A DNA stretch of 64,000 nt from Ascaphus truei (taxonomy: Eukaryota > Chordata > Amphibia > Anura > Ascaphidae): contig CM071569.1 of the NCBI GenBank assembly GCA_036426205.1, positions 1,888,354 through 1,952,353 on the forward strand. Direction: 5' to 3'. A program made the position numbers and the translations under genes. Position 1 is the first letter of the stretch; each line of letters opens with the position of its first letter. This document shows, piece by piece, positions 9,779 to 20,912 of this stretch. The notes below the pieces were generated by a model, which worked only from the letters and a program-made list of their open reading frames with translations, had not been told where the DNA came from and did not search any database.

Positions 9779-12379
9779 CTATTCCCGTGCAGCAACTTCT
9801 TTGTCAGACACGTCTGGCATCCACCTCTTCTTTTTCCTTGCCTTCCAATTGAAGAGTCTCTCCTTCGGGGCAAATACTGGGCCTTCTGACTGGTACTTCA
9901 CTACCTCTTTATCATGTGCCGGCCGGAGTCTAGGGTTGAAGTTCCGCCTTTGTTGTGTCCCCTTCTGCAAATGTTCCTGAGCATCCTGCTGTCTATTGGC
10001 TCTCTCTGCCAGGACTCTACGCCACTCTGTGACCTTGATCTGCAAATCCTGAAGATGCATCTCTGTCTTTTTCCTCTTGTGCTCAGAGTTTCCCTTACTC
10101 TGTAGAAGAGCCTTGACCGTGGTCAGCTCATTGCATACACTTGCCAGTGACTGTTTGGCCTTCTCTTGTGAAGACAGCAACTCTGTTTTAGCGGTGATGG
10201 CTTTTGAACCTTTTTCCATCAGTGTACCTTCAGTGTTGGGTTCCACAATATTTATCTTTAGTACTTCAACTTGGTCGGGATTCTTATTAAACCTAAGTGC
10301 ACCCCATGGCACCTCTCTTTTACCATCAGCAGACTCATAGGCTTGAGCCTTTCTGTCTTGATTCTTTAACTTACTCTGTTGGGAGAGTCGCTGGACAATC
10401 TGTGCGGTCTTTCGCTTCTTACGATCACGGGCACACTTCCGTCTCATTTGCGACTGCCTCTTCAGTGACAGCCTTCCTGGCAAGGAATCCACTTTGGGTC
10501 CCATGGGTACTGCAGTACTACTGGCTTCTTACTGTGCTACTACATCGCACCTTGGTCTTCCCATTCCGTGCCTTATGGAAAGTACACTGTAGCACTGCAA
10601 CGGTATTGCAGTCATGCTTCCTGGTGTGCCTCACTTTCTTTCTCTCTACTGCCCTCTTTTCCATGGACTGCTTCTGTGACCCAAGTGTCTGTTTTAGGGT
10701 TGTAACCTCTTTCTCCAACTTCAGTTGAGGAACTTTCTGCTGGGCAGCATTAGAGTTCAATGTAGCATCCTGCTCAGTCTTCAGAGCCTTGAGCTCCTCT
10801 CCCAGGTCACGCTTTTGTTTCTCTGTCATCTTGTGGCCAGCACACTCAGACTCCAGGTCCTTACTCAAGTTTTGAAGCAGTCCTTCTGTATGTCTTTTCC
10901 CACTCAGTGCAGCTGCTAGTTCAGCTTCTTTGAAGTTGAGTCGCGATTCCACATCTATCAGCTGATCCAGAGCAAGGTTTAGCTCTGTTTCCTTTTCTCT
11001 ATTCTTGACCTGCAGCTGCTGGTGCCCCCCCCCCCCCCCGGACCTTCTCCAGCTGCAGCTGAGCCCCCTCATTGGCTTTGTGGTCCAGCCGCTTGTAGAT
11101 ATTGGCCATCTCTGTTTCATAGCGTAATGTCCGGCACGTCATCTGACAGACGGACACCTCCTCCCTCTCGGCGAGCTGTATCTTGCGCTCAGCAACTTGC
11201 GTTTGCAGCTCTTCAATTTGACCCTGCAAGTCCCCTCTCAGGCCCTTCACTTCTTCCCGGTGCTTGCTCTGAGTTTGCGTCAGCGCATCCTTCATATTTA
11301 GGAGCTCTGCAGATGTCATCACCAGGGTCGCTGCTGCTTCTGTTTTCCAGGCCTCTTTCTCCTTGGCGTACTGGCTCATGGGAATGGAGCAGCCTTCTCT
11401 GCTTCTCCAGCTCTTGCTCCAGGTTCTGGACCTTTTCCTGCTCCCACTCATACAGAGTCACCTGGCATCTAAGCCCTGCCTCCAGCGATGCTTTGGTGGC
11501 CTTCAGCTCCTCATGCTGCTCTGTGGGGACATACTGGGTACTCAGCCGTTCCTGTAGCACCTGTACTTGGCTAGCCGCCTGGATACTTTCTTCCTGCAGG
11601 ACCCACTGCATCTCCTTGGCCTCCTGTAGCTGCGCACGCAGATCTTGCAGCAGGCTCTGCCTTGCTGCCTGTATTTCTAAAATTTCCTGGGACAATTGTT
11701 CCTTCATTTTTTCTACTTGGTGAAGCTTCTCCTTTCCTTCACTGGCCTGGTCAGACAAATCTAAATTTTCTTCTTTCAGACTTACATTCTTTTTCTTTAC
11801 ATTCTCTAAATCCCTCAGGGCATTCTCATGGGTTTCCTTCAACATACCCAGCTCTATGTTTAGACTGTGGCCCTCCTGGAGTGAGTGTTCCACCTCTGTG
11901 CTGAGAGCGTGAACCTCTTGTAGAGCCTTCCCGTATTTCTGTTTGAGGTTAACAATCAGTTTGTCCGATTTGTTCTGCTTTTCCTCCATGGTAGCAATTG
12001 AGGCGTTGGCATTTTCCAGACCAGTCGTCACCTCTTTCAACTCACTCCGTAAGAGACAGTCTGTTTCCTTCAAAGCCGTGTACTCTTGTAAAGCTGGGAG
12101 TATACACCTCTGTAACTTGGCGTTCACTTCTCGCTCCTTCTTGTGACATTCTCGCTCCTTCACCAATCCCTGCCACAGGACTTCATAATCATGGTGGGCA
12201 GTTTGGAGTGCAGAAATTAAAGCCTCTTTATCTTGGCTCAAGGATTCAGCATCCCTTTGCTCCTCAATTTCCTTTGCCACCGTTCCCATGACAATTTTGC
12301 CAGTCACTCCGGTCTGCAGCACATCTCGGTGCCTTTCTGATGCATATCCTGGTAGCGCAGGTTCAAGTGGCTCGGTCAC
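9779..12379 (-). pseudogene. LTR-borne coiled-coil gene with myosin-II rod segments, frameshifted
   Basis: A minus-strand, intronless reading frame of about 860 codons runs from 12379 to 9779 and is almost wholly coiled coil. Two parts are recognisable as myosin heavy-chain rod. Near 11100-10650 it reads 'EKQKRDLGEELKALKTE' followed by 'NAAQQ'. Near 10140-9990 it reads 'EKAKQSL' and 'KGNSEHKRKK', both close to non-muscle myosin II. Near 11800-11700 'RDLENVKKKN' and 'LSDQASEGKEKLHQVEK' look like a myosin rod as well. No motor domain, gag, protease or polymerase is seen. Frame breaks occur near 11400, at a G-run near 11027-11040 (C-run on +), and near 10510. The C-terminus is basic ('KARKKKRW'). 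It starts about 300 bp inside one LTR and stops about 30 bp before the polypurine tract. The source gene is my inference. Confidence 0.6.
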
Positions 12380-12677
12380 GTCCTCGGTGACTTGAGGAAC
12401 AGTTTTCTTTTCGCTTTATTAGCTCCAGAGACATCAGTAGTACTGGGCACCCACTCACTGGTATCAGTTTCCACATCTTGCTTGCACTCTCAGGGTCTTG
12501 TTTGCTTTTGCAGCTGTTTGTCTTTGAACCAGGTGGTTCGGGGTCGGGCTAAGCTTGGTGGCCCATGCGTGGACCTCCTGCCTTGAGGGCACCCACATAG
12601 TGGAAAAGTAAATTGGACAATTTGCATGGGAAATAGGACAGGGCACCCCAGGTCTGAGATCTCAGCAGCGCCTCCAA
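12380..12677 (-). other. Leader with primer-binding-site-like start
   Basis: On the minus strand the sequence directly inside the LTR end reads TTTGGAGGCGCTGCTGAGAT. This has the form of a primer binding site starting TGG next to a TGTTACA LTR end. The remaining 280 bases to the coiled-coil frame contain no obvious gene. I could not name the primer tRNA. Confidence 0.4.
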
Positions 12678-13980
12678 ATGTAACACCTTTCCCCCCCCCA
12701 ATCGCAGATAGGGACCATGTGGGGAAAATACACTTGTGTTACTGGGTGTGGTGTGTTACCTGATAGGCTCACAGAAGGCCTGAACCTCCGCCACTGGGAG
12801 CCTGGGGTTACCTGATCATTCGTCGAACACAGCGCCTCCACCTGTAAGAGTTCCCACATGAGTGGGATGGTCCTCTTACAGGAACCACAATAATAAAACC
12901 TGCACACAGTGTAGGCTAATAACTGTTTACTATTGCTACTAATAATAACTTCGGTACCTGTACCACACAGAATAATGCATATTGCCATACACATGGACGT
13001 GCACCGGGTGCAACCATCAACATAGGTATTCCCCAAAGTACCTTATGTCCAAACCCCACCCACGTGTGTTGGAGATAGCGCTATCCCTGGACGTGTTGGT
13101 GCACTATTATAGATACCTGCCCGGGGCTCCAGCCCGCGGGTGCCGCTATACACTGAAGTGGATCCGCCTGATCCAACGTGATATCCTCCTACGCGAGGGG
13201 TGAATTCCAGCGTGGATAATATCACCACAGCTCCGCACCGTCTGTGCCTTGACGGGGATCCGCCTGTAGCCAACAGGCCGCAGTCACTGCTTGGCGTGGC
13301 CTCCGAGAAGATAGTCTCTTTATAACTCTGGGGGGTCTGAGCCCAAACCCAGTAATCAGGCTGCGCACTACTGAGAGGCTTCTAACTTAACCCAAACAGC
13401 TAAAGGGGCAGATCTCCTTCTCTAAGGCCTGTCCCTGAAGCAACCAACAAACTGGGGCAATGATAACCGTTATCTGGGGCCTCTGGGGGTTAACTAGGCC
13501 TAGTGCCAGGGGCTACTGCTCCCTGCACACACACCCTAACTCACCCAGCTCCCAGCTCCAACTGACACTCTGCAAAACCCGCAAAATGTATCTCTTTCCC
13601 GGCTCCCGGGAATCCTTGAGCCTTATTGACTGTTCTGGGGCACCTGGTGTCTTCCTCCCTAGGCCTCATGGGAATTGTAGTCCCGTGGAGGCCGCTATAA
13701 CATTGGGGCCGCGTGCGCGATTCCACTGCGCATGCGCGACTTGATTATGGCCGCCGCAACTCCTGCACACCTTCTGCGCATGCGCAACCACTGCGCATGC
13801 GCGAGCAGACACAATGGCGGCCCCCGCTAGCCGGGTGCGCCGCAGAGCCTCGGAGCGCTCCCTGCTCTGGCCCCCACCCTTGCAAGCAGCCAGCGGGTCC
13901 GTCGTTGGCTCCGGCGGCACTCGCGACCGCGCTGCCCACGAGGAGGGGATCTCGGGAAGCTCAAGGGGACCGGGGATACA
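12678..13980 (-). mobile_element. LTR (family 1), 5' LTR position of the coiled-coil unit
   Basis: On the minus strand it begins TGTATCCCCGG at 13980 and ends GGTGTTACA at 12678, length 1303 bp. The right boundary is exact because a tandem repeat copy (see 13981-14457) starts immediately beyond it. The U3-like part (13650-13830) is a CpG-rich promoter-like block with three GCGCATGCGC NRF-1-type sites (near 13730, 13778 and 13793) and a ZNF143-like 'gggaattgtagtcc' block (near 13671). A second GGAGGCGCTG block lies near 12831. Related copies are at 1-989 and from 15742. Confidence 0.65.
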
Positions 13981-14457
13981 ACTACATAGTCCCAAAATCC
14001 AAATATCTCATGAGTAGGTACAGGCAAACTACACAGTATGATCCCAAACCATGGGCAACGGGTATTGTAAAAAAAAACTAAATGGGTAAAAAATGACTTT
14101 TTAATGATATACTCAATAAACAAAGATGATTGTTGTTTATTGTAGTTCTGTTATTCCCCTATATGCACCTGTATCTTACCTATGCAATATTATTACGGTG
14201 AGCGGTGATCAGTGTGTGTGTGTGTGTGTGTGTATGTCAGTCAGTTTGTGTGTGTGTCTGTGCCATTCAGTGTGTATGTGTCAGTCAGTGTGTATGTGTC
14301 AGTCAGTGTGTGTGTGTGTCAGTCAGTCAGTGTGTCTGTGTGTCTGTGTGTAGGGAATTATGCTTCATTTACTGTTTCTATCGGTTTCCAATAATCAGAC
14401 AGTGATCCAAGAATCACTATAAGCCCCTAGTTGCAAATCTATCAATAGATGAGTAAG
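13981..14457 (+). repeat. Tandem duplication, unit 1
   Basis: The block starting ACTACATAGTCCCAAAATCC is repeated almost word for word from 14458. It includes an AATAAACAAAGATG motif, a GAGCGGTGATCAG block and a (TGTG/TCAG)n microsatellite (14210-14350). It ends at unit 2. Its left side is cut by the LTR, which therefore inserted after, or at the edge of, this duplication. Confidence 0.85.
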
Positions 14458-14795
14458 ACTACATAGTCCCAAAATCCAAATATCTCATGAGTAGGTACAG
14501 GCAGACTACACAGTATGATCCCAAACCATGGGCAACCGGGTATTGTAAAAAATGACTTTTTAATGATATACTCAATAAACAAAGATGATTGTTGTTTATT
14601 GTCGTTCTGTTATTCCCCTATATCACAGTATCACCTATGCAATATTATTACGGTGAGCGGTGATCAGTGTGTGTGTGTGTGTGTGTGTGTATGTCAGTCA
14701 GTTTGTGTGTGTGTCTGTGCCATTCAGTGTGTATGTGTCAGTCAGTGTGTGTGTGAGTCAGTGTGTCTCTGTGTCTCTCTGTATGGTGTGTGTTA
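14458..14795 (+). repeat. Tandem duplication, unit 2
   Basis: Second copy of the block at 13981, with small indels: an 11-base A-rich piece is missing and CACAGTATCACC replaces the unit 1 wording near 14625. The microsatellite part runs from about 14665 to 14790. The two copies are very similar, so the duplication is recent. Confidence 0.85.
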
Positions 14796-14839
14796 GTCTC
14801 AGGGTCCTGCCACCCCTCTCTCCTGACACTCTTTACCCC

Positions 14840-15065
14840 CTCCCCCCGGCGGAGCTGCAGACACAGCTGTATGTGCTGGTGCCTTCAGCTGAAGCAGCCC
14901 CCCGCAGCGGAGGTACGGAGACACGGGGTGGGGGTTTGTCTGAGTGCCCCGGAGCAGCCCCCTCTCTGTCCCCCGGCGGAGCTGTGTCCTGCTCGGCGGA
15001 GGTACGGGGACACGGGGGTGGTTGGCGGCTCACTGGGGAGTTGGGGGGGGGGGGGGGGGGGGGGG
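14840..15065 (+). repeat. Two-copy GC-rich repeat ending in a long G-run
   Basis: The phrase 'cccccggcggagctg' followed by 'cggaggtacgg(a/g)gacacggg' occurs at about 14845-14930 and again at about 14970-15020. A run of about 23 G residues (15041-15064) follows. Open frames here run across this compositional bias and are not taken as genes. Confidence 0.5.
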
Positions 15066-15436
15066 ACTGCAACTGAATATGGGACGCGCGGGGCCCTTGC
15101 TGCAGGGGATGGGACGCAGCGCGCTCACCCCCCCCTCCTCCCCGTTAAGGACCGGCCCCCTCCCTCTCTCCCCGCGCGAGCCCCAGTGCCCCAGATTTGG
15201 GAAGAGAGAGAGGTGTGTGTGTGTCCAGCGGTGACTCTTCCTGGTGGAAACTTGTAACACCGACGGCCTCTTCTGCCAGGAGTGATGTCACTTCCGTCAC
15301 CACTGACTTCCGCCTCAACCAACTGCATCACGCTGCTAAAAAAGTCTCACTTCAAAAAAATTAGGTTTTTTTTGTGAACTAAAAATGATTATTATTCTCA
15401 TATCACACCTATGTATTTTTTTTTTCTCCAATTCAG

Positions 15437-15600
15437 GGTTGAAGCTTGAAGACCAATTAAAGAGAGAATATGAACCATTATATGTCAACCAAAAAGGACA
15501 CTTTTGGAAGTACCTCCTCCTCTCCCTAATGTCGATCCTTTTGCTAGCTGCAATGCTTTCACTGCTGTGTTTCGGTTTCAGGGGCCAGCGTTCAAAATAA
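15437..15600 (+). CDS. Probable 3'-terminal exon of a tail-anchored membrane protein (unidentified)
   Basis: A good acceptor (T-rich tract, CCAATTCAG) ends at 15436. The frame then encodes 54 residues to TAA at 15598-15600, entering with two bases of a split codon. The peptide is charged first ('LKLEDQLKREYEPLY'). It then has one hydrophobic membrane span of about 22 residues ('WKYLLLSLMSILLLAAMLSL') and a short basic end ('RGQRSK'), the layout of a C-terminal tail anchor. AATAAA at 15621-15626 gives a poly(A) signal. Upstream exons are not recognised; they may lie left of the window, beyond the transposon-filled region. I cannot name the gene. A chance frame in non-coding DNA remains possible. 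Confidence 0.45.
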
Positions 15601-15620
15601 AAAACAAATCTACATTTTCA

Positions 15621-15626
15621 AATAAA
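15621..15626 (+). promoter_or_regulatory. Candidate poly(A) signal AATAAA
   Basis: Lies 21 bases after the stop of the terminal exon 15437-15600. Confidence 0.4.
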
Positions 15627-15741
15627 GATATTTATGCTTATAAATCTGGTTAGAAAAGTTAATCTAGTTTTCCCCATATGAGATATCATTGGATGATATG
15701 ACACTGGGGTTTTGTGTTTGCCTTCTTCTGGATCAATACGT

Positions 15742-16740
15742 ATGTAACCCTGTCCCCCCCCCCCCTCCCAATCTCATGTCGGGTACCCTAGGGGAAATGG
15801 TGTACTGGTTACTTGGGTGTATGTGGTGCAAACCTGCTGGCAACAGGGGGCCCTGAGTCTCCCGCGGTGGCATGGGGGATGATATCAGGACTGGCTTTCG
15901 AGGTATGTCTGAGTAATACTCACTCTTGGTACAGCGCCTTCATCTCCAACAGATCCCCAGCGTAGTAGGGAGGAATCTCTGAAGGAGAACCTCTGTGTGC
16001 AACTCCTCCCTGAATGACTCCAGGCTCAGACGAGAAGAGTTCTTTAGCAAAGATATATTTTATTTCCTCCTCCACTGGCAGAGTGCCCATCATGCAGCCC
16101 GGTCACTTAGCCGCTCATCACAGGGTTGTCACCCGAAGGAAGTCCCTGGACACCACTCCTAGTCAGGGCCCTAGAAACTGTCCTTGCTCTTCCCTTACTC
16201 CCTGGTGGAGTAAAAGGAATAGTCTCCCTCACCACTACCAGAGGGAGGGCCACAAAGCCTGCCAGAGCCCTGGCATCTTGCTATGATCGACTATCCTCTC
16301 TCAGGGTGGAGAGGAACTCATAAAGTCAGGAAATCCTATGCAATAAGTAGTTCCAATAGGCACACCCATGTGTCACTGTAATTGCCCCCAGACCAAGTTT
16401 TAAGGGTACTGAGTACATTTGCAAATACATTTAAATACATTGTAGCCACCTGGCAACCCCTACGGGTGACTAGTTCTAGAAAGTGCGCTAACGCCGGGAG
16501 ACCCACTGGATCAGTTAGCTGCAACTCTAGCACCACTAGGTTTGAATTCAGAAATAGACTTTGCAGCTTTTCCCTAATCCAATCCTTCCAATCTGCAATA
16601 TACACCAACAAATTAGAAGATGTCCCTGCATCTATTTATTATTTTTATAGACCTATATGCGATATGTTATGCCTTCCACACTGCTTTTATTTATAGTATA
16701 TCCAATAGGAATCATCAGGACCATCAAGGTCAACTCCCGG
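15742..16740 (-). mobile_element. LTR (family 1), third diverged copy
   Basis: The left part matches 12678 onward: TGTAACCC, a C-run, 'caatct', 'aggggaaa', 'ggttacttgggtgt', and a 'tacagcgcc(t)' block followed by 'atctccaacag'. The right end is uncertain. A 'tcaaggtcaactcccggggtta' block near 16720-16740 resembles the other copies' ends, but 16330-16700 shows little similarity. Orientation is as for the copy at 12678. Confidence 0.45.
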
Positions 16741-17151
16741 GGTTAGGAGTTTTTATATTGTCACATTAAATAGTATTTATATATTCATTTAAAGCTATTT
16801 TTTTTTAATGTAACGCGTTGCATTTAAAAAAAAATTCATTCAAATGATTGTATCATATTTTGATATATTAGGAACGGCAGGTTATGTTATTTATAAGTTA
16901 TTTAAGCAGACAGAACCACACTGTCAGGTGACTTTTTAGGCCTATATAAACCCAGTCAGAACAGCTAGTCTGCCTGCAGCCCATATTCAAAGTGGCCCAT
17001 TATAAGTGGCATGACTACTGAACAACTGAAGTTTAAAAGGAAGTTCAAAAGAAGTGAGGAAGAAGTGGACACCCCATCTGGCCCTGATTCCTGCATTTGA
17101 ACTACGCTGGAAAGGAGGTTATCATCAATACCAGACTGCATCATTACTGCT

Positions 17152-18395
17152 GTGATGCTGCCTTTACCATTTATATTTGCAGTGACTTCACTTCTTCTCA
17201 AATTATGCACTTCTTTTTACCAGCCTCAGTATGTCTCTAACTCCATTCATATATCTCCATCTCTCCTTCCTTCACCACTTCTCTGTTCACATGAACTCCT
17301 TTCTTACCTGCGTCCTCTGACACCACACAGCTATATCCCCTGCACTAAAAAACACCCTTACAAATCATCCTCACACATCCTCTTTCTTTCCATGCTTCTC
17401 CTCCTTGCTTCTGGGGATATCTCTCCCAATCCTGGTCCCTGTCTTATTCCTACATGCGCTCGTCCTCGCCTGCCAACTGCAACCTCTACTACTTCTGGTG
17501 TCAACCCCTCCAACCTCATACCCATCCCCTGCCACCCTCCCTCCTCTCTCCCTTTCTCCTGTGCCCTTTGAATGCTCGCTCCCTCTCTAACAAGTTCCTC
17601 TCTGTACATGACTTCTTTCTCTCTCACTCCCTGCTTCTCTTTGCTATAACTGAGACCTGGCTCACTCAGTCTGACTCTGCTCTGGAAGCTGCCCTCTCCT
17701 ACGGTGGCCTTTCCTTCTCCCACACTCCACGCACTGATGGCAGGGGTGGAGGCGTGGGGCTCCTGCTCTCCTCTCTCTGTCGTTACCGAACCCTTCCTAT
17801 TCCTCCCTCTCTTGCTTTTCCCTCCTTTGAGGCTCACACTGTCCAGATTTTCTCTCCTCTCCCTGTTCATGTGGCGGTCATCTATCGCCCACCTACCTCT
17901 ACTCATCCCCCTTCTGCCTTTCTCTCTCACTTTGAATCCTGGCTCTCTTTCTTCCTCTCCTCAGACTCCCCTGTTCTTCTCCTTGGGGACTTCAATTGCC
18001 ACATTGATGACCCCTCTCTCCCTTGGGCTTCCCGCTTTCTTTCTCTAACCTCTTCTTTTGGCCTTCAACAGTGGACTGCAGCCAGCACCCACAAGGATGG
18101 CCACTTCTTAGACCTGGTTTTCACTAAGAACTTTTCTCCGATTTCTCCATTTCCCCTTTTCCTCTCTCTGACCATCATCTCATCTCATTCTCTCTATCTC
18201 GCTTCTCCCCTTCTCCACCTCCATCTACACCCCGGTTCTGCAGAAACCTGCGCTCTATTCACTTACCTGACTTTGAGTCCACTTTACGCTCCTCCCTCTC
18301 CTCTCTCAGCTCTGCTACAGACCCCGACAACCTGGTCAGGAACTACAACTCTGTCTTGTCCTCCTCTCTTGATCTACATGCCCCACTTTCTCTCT
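17152..18395 (+). pseudogene. L2-like ORF2, N-terminus with 2A-like motif and APE endonuclease
   Basis: The frame from the ATG at 17158 runs through a hydrophobic leader to 'LLLLASGDISPNPGP', a 2A-like motif (GDxxxNPGP) at about 17405-17445. A one-base frameshift near 17560 follows. The second frame continues with the endonuclease: 'CPLNARSLSNKF', 'AITETWLTQSDS', 'RTDGRGGGVGLLL', 'AVIYRPPTS', 'LLLGDFNCHID' and 'DLVFT'. The sequence breaks off at about 18395 after 'LDLHAPLSLC'. In related LINEs such motifs cause ribosome skipping upstream of the endonuclease. This copy is inactive. Confidence 0.7.
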
Positions 18396-18690
18396 GCCAA
18401 GGGGGAAGCAAGAGGGGCATGGAGCAGTACTCACCTGACTAGCTCCATGCAGGAAGAGGCGGGCCTCGCTTTGCAAGCTCGGATAGGGCTTGCTGCAGGC
18501 CCCAAAAAAATCCTGGCAGCGTGCCAACACGCGCCAGCCAATCAGGAAAGGGGGAGGGTTTTTTTTTCATTCTCTTTGCAGAGAAGCATGTGCTGCACGT
18601 CGTGAGCGCTAAATCCTGTCACCCCGTGGAAACCGGGCAACCGGATTTCTCGGGGCAACGGACGCGCAGGAGGCCCGGGCGGCAGGGCTA

Positions 18691-19898
18691 GGGTGACCAG
18701 ATTTTGAAAATGAAAAACCGGGACATTTTTTATTTTTTACATAACAGTTTATTTATTGTAGTACATTTATACTTTACTACCATTAGTCCTTGTTACATAG
18801 TTACGTGTGTGTGTGTGTGTGTGTGTATGTGTGTGTGTTGACCTCACTAATCGAACAAAAAAAACCTAGATGTGAATGATTCTGAACCCATTAACCAGTG
18901 TCAGGATGCCGCCTCTTCACAATTTCTAAAGCCGCAATCCCGCCTGAGATCTTACCTGATCCGCCGTCCCTCAAGGTACTATACTGGAGGGGAGGTGTTC
19001 CCTACCTGTCTTCCGATTACACACTGATACACACACACACACACCAACTGATACACACACACTGATACACACACACACGCTGATACACACACACACACAC
19101 ACACTGGCACACACACACACACACACTGATACACACACTGATACACACACACACACCTATACACACACCTACACATGCTGATACAAACACACACACACAC
19201 ACTGACACACACACACTGATACACACACAGATACACACCTACACACAGATACACCCCGCCTCCCCCTGCACCGCCCCCCAGCGACGGAAGTCACTGCTAG
19301 CCGAGCCCGTGGACGGGATGGGGGGAGAACCCGCCCGCCAGACCTGGCTCCGCTCTCTCCCACCTATCGGGGATAAGGCCGCGTGCCTGGACAGAAGCAG
19401 GGAGTTCCCCAACAGCAACCGTGCACTGTCCCCATGCGCACATGAGGGAGGGAAAGTGCGCACGCCTCCAGCCATCCACGCTCCCGCCAATCCTGCTCCC
19501 CCCCGCGCCTACCTCTCTACCTTGGGCAGCAGCAGCAGCCACAAGGGAACGGAGGCAGAGGGGAGAAAAGCGCCAAACAGCCAACGGCTGTCCCCGCTCC
19601 CACCTCCCTGTCCGCGCGGGCCGCGGGGATCGTGTGAGGAAGCGGAGAAAGCCCCGCCCCCGGCATCCTCCAGCCAATCACCTGCAGCCCGGCATATTAG
19701 AAGCCCAACCCCCTGAAATTCAAAAAAATACTCACCGGCCGGGCTGCCGCATCCTCGCCGTCGCCGCGCACCGCATCTACAGTACAAAACAAACAGGACC
19801 AGGGAGAAAATCCGGGACATTTCCGGTACACACAGAAAACCGGTACAGCTCTCGAAAAACCGGGACTGTACCGGCAAAAGGGGGACGGGTGGTCACCC
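18691..19898. mobile_element. DNA transposon (non-autonomous) with GGGTGACCA termini and TA target site
   Basis: The ends are inverted: TA-GGGTGACCAG at 18689 and GGTCACCC-TA at 19900. Both ends carry an AAACCGGGAC block just inside. No transposase frame is visible. The interior holds a (CA)n-rich microsatellite (about 19020-19250) and a CpG-rich part (19260-19700). The superfamily cannot be decided from the ends alone; the TA flanks fit mariner- or Harbinger-like elements. Confidence 0.6.
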
Positions 19899-19903
19899 TA
19901 GCT

Positions 19904-20109
19904 ATGCACCATCCCGACTCTTGCGTTCTGCTCAAGGATGTCTTCTTTCTACCCTCTTTTTATCTAAAGCCCTCTCCCGCCTTAAACCTTTTTCACTGAC
20001 TGCCTCACACCTCTGGAATGCCCTTCCCCTCAGTACCCGACTAGCACCCTCTCTATCCACCTTTAAGACCCACGTTAAGACACACTTGCTTAAAGAAGCA
20101 TACGAATAG
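19904..20109 (+). pseudogene. L2-like ORF2, C-terminal end
   Basis: The frame resumes after the transposon and reads 'SLTASHLWNALPLSTRLAP' and 'LSTFKTHVKTHLLKEAYE' before the stop at 20107-20109. This is the conserved C-terminus of this LINE group. The 3'UTR follows to the ACAAT repeats at 20385-20404. Confidence 0.7.
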
Positions 20110-20406
20110 CACTGTGGATATTCTGAACACATGATACATAAAGCTTGGCCCCCTGCAGACGCACTTACCAGAACTCCCTCCTCCTGTCTCTGTACGTTCT
20201 CCCTACCTACCAATTAGATTGTAAGCTCCTCGGGGCAGGGACTCCACTTCCGAAATGTTATGTCTGTATAAAGCACTTATTCCCATGATCTGTTATTTAT
20301 ATTATCTTTTATTTATTCGATTACCACATGTATTACTACTGTGAAGCGCTATGTACATTAATGGCGCTCTATAAATAAAGACATACAATACAATACAATA
20401 CAATAA

Positions 20407-20912
20407 GTGATCTGACCGTTGCGTCACCCCCCCACCCCCTATTTTTATTATTAAAAAGAATAATAAAAAAGTATATAAAAATAATATATTATATATAAGG
20501 AGAGAGAGATATCTATATATATAAATATATAGAATATGATAATAATTCACCAAGCAACCAAGCATAGCTGTTGCTATGCAGCCTGTCACGTGGATGCTAT
20601 GCAGTCTGTCACGTGGACGCTGTTGTTTTTGAATCAACGGAAGTCCCCGAGCGGCCATCTTACTACTCTCTTTGCACGCTTGTAACAAGACAGCGCCGCC
20701 GCGAATGCCCTCTACCTTTCCCACAGTGAACGTCCTGTCCTGAGCAGTAAAGATATAAATCACAGGGTATATCCACTTAGCGAAGATTGCGTACGCGCGA
20801 AGCATAATCCCTCCTCTATAGGGTGTGCCAAAATGTCAGACAGGTAGTGAGATCACCAAGTCGGTACATGACGAGTTAAAGTCTTGAAACTTGGAGGACA
20901 GCAGTAGCGAGC
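20407..20912. other. AT-rich spacer before the tRNA genes
   Basis: Contains low-complexity TATA/ATA stretches (20440-20545), a short direct repeat ('gc(t)atgcag(c/t)ctgtcacgtgga' at 20573 and 20596) and E-box-like CACGTG motifs. No gene is seen. Confidence 0.4.

Larger units (their letters stand above)
17152..20406 (+). mobile_element. L2-like LINE with internal deletion and a nested DNA transposon
   Basis: The 5' part (17152-18395) encodes the N-terminus and APE endonuclease. The 3' part (19904-20406) encodes the very C-terminus and a 3'UTR ending in (ACAAT)n near 20385-20404. The whole reverse transcriptase domain is missing; in its place are 18396-18690 (GC-rich, origin unknown) and a DNA transposon (18691-19898). 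The tail phrase 'gaagcgctatgtacattaatggcgct' is typical of this LINE group's 3' ends. Confidence 0.7.

Noticed and set aside
14126..14796. Cys/Val/Ser repeat proteins from TGTG/TCAG sequence, and similar frames at 18971-19363
   Set aside because: Microsatellite translation. Every frame is open because TG and CA repeats lack stops.
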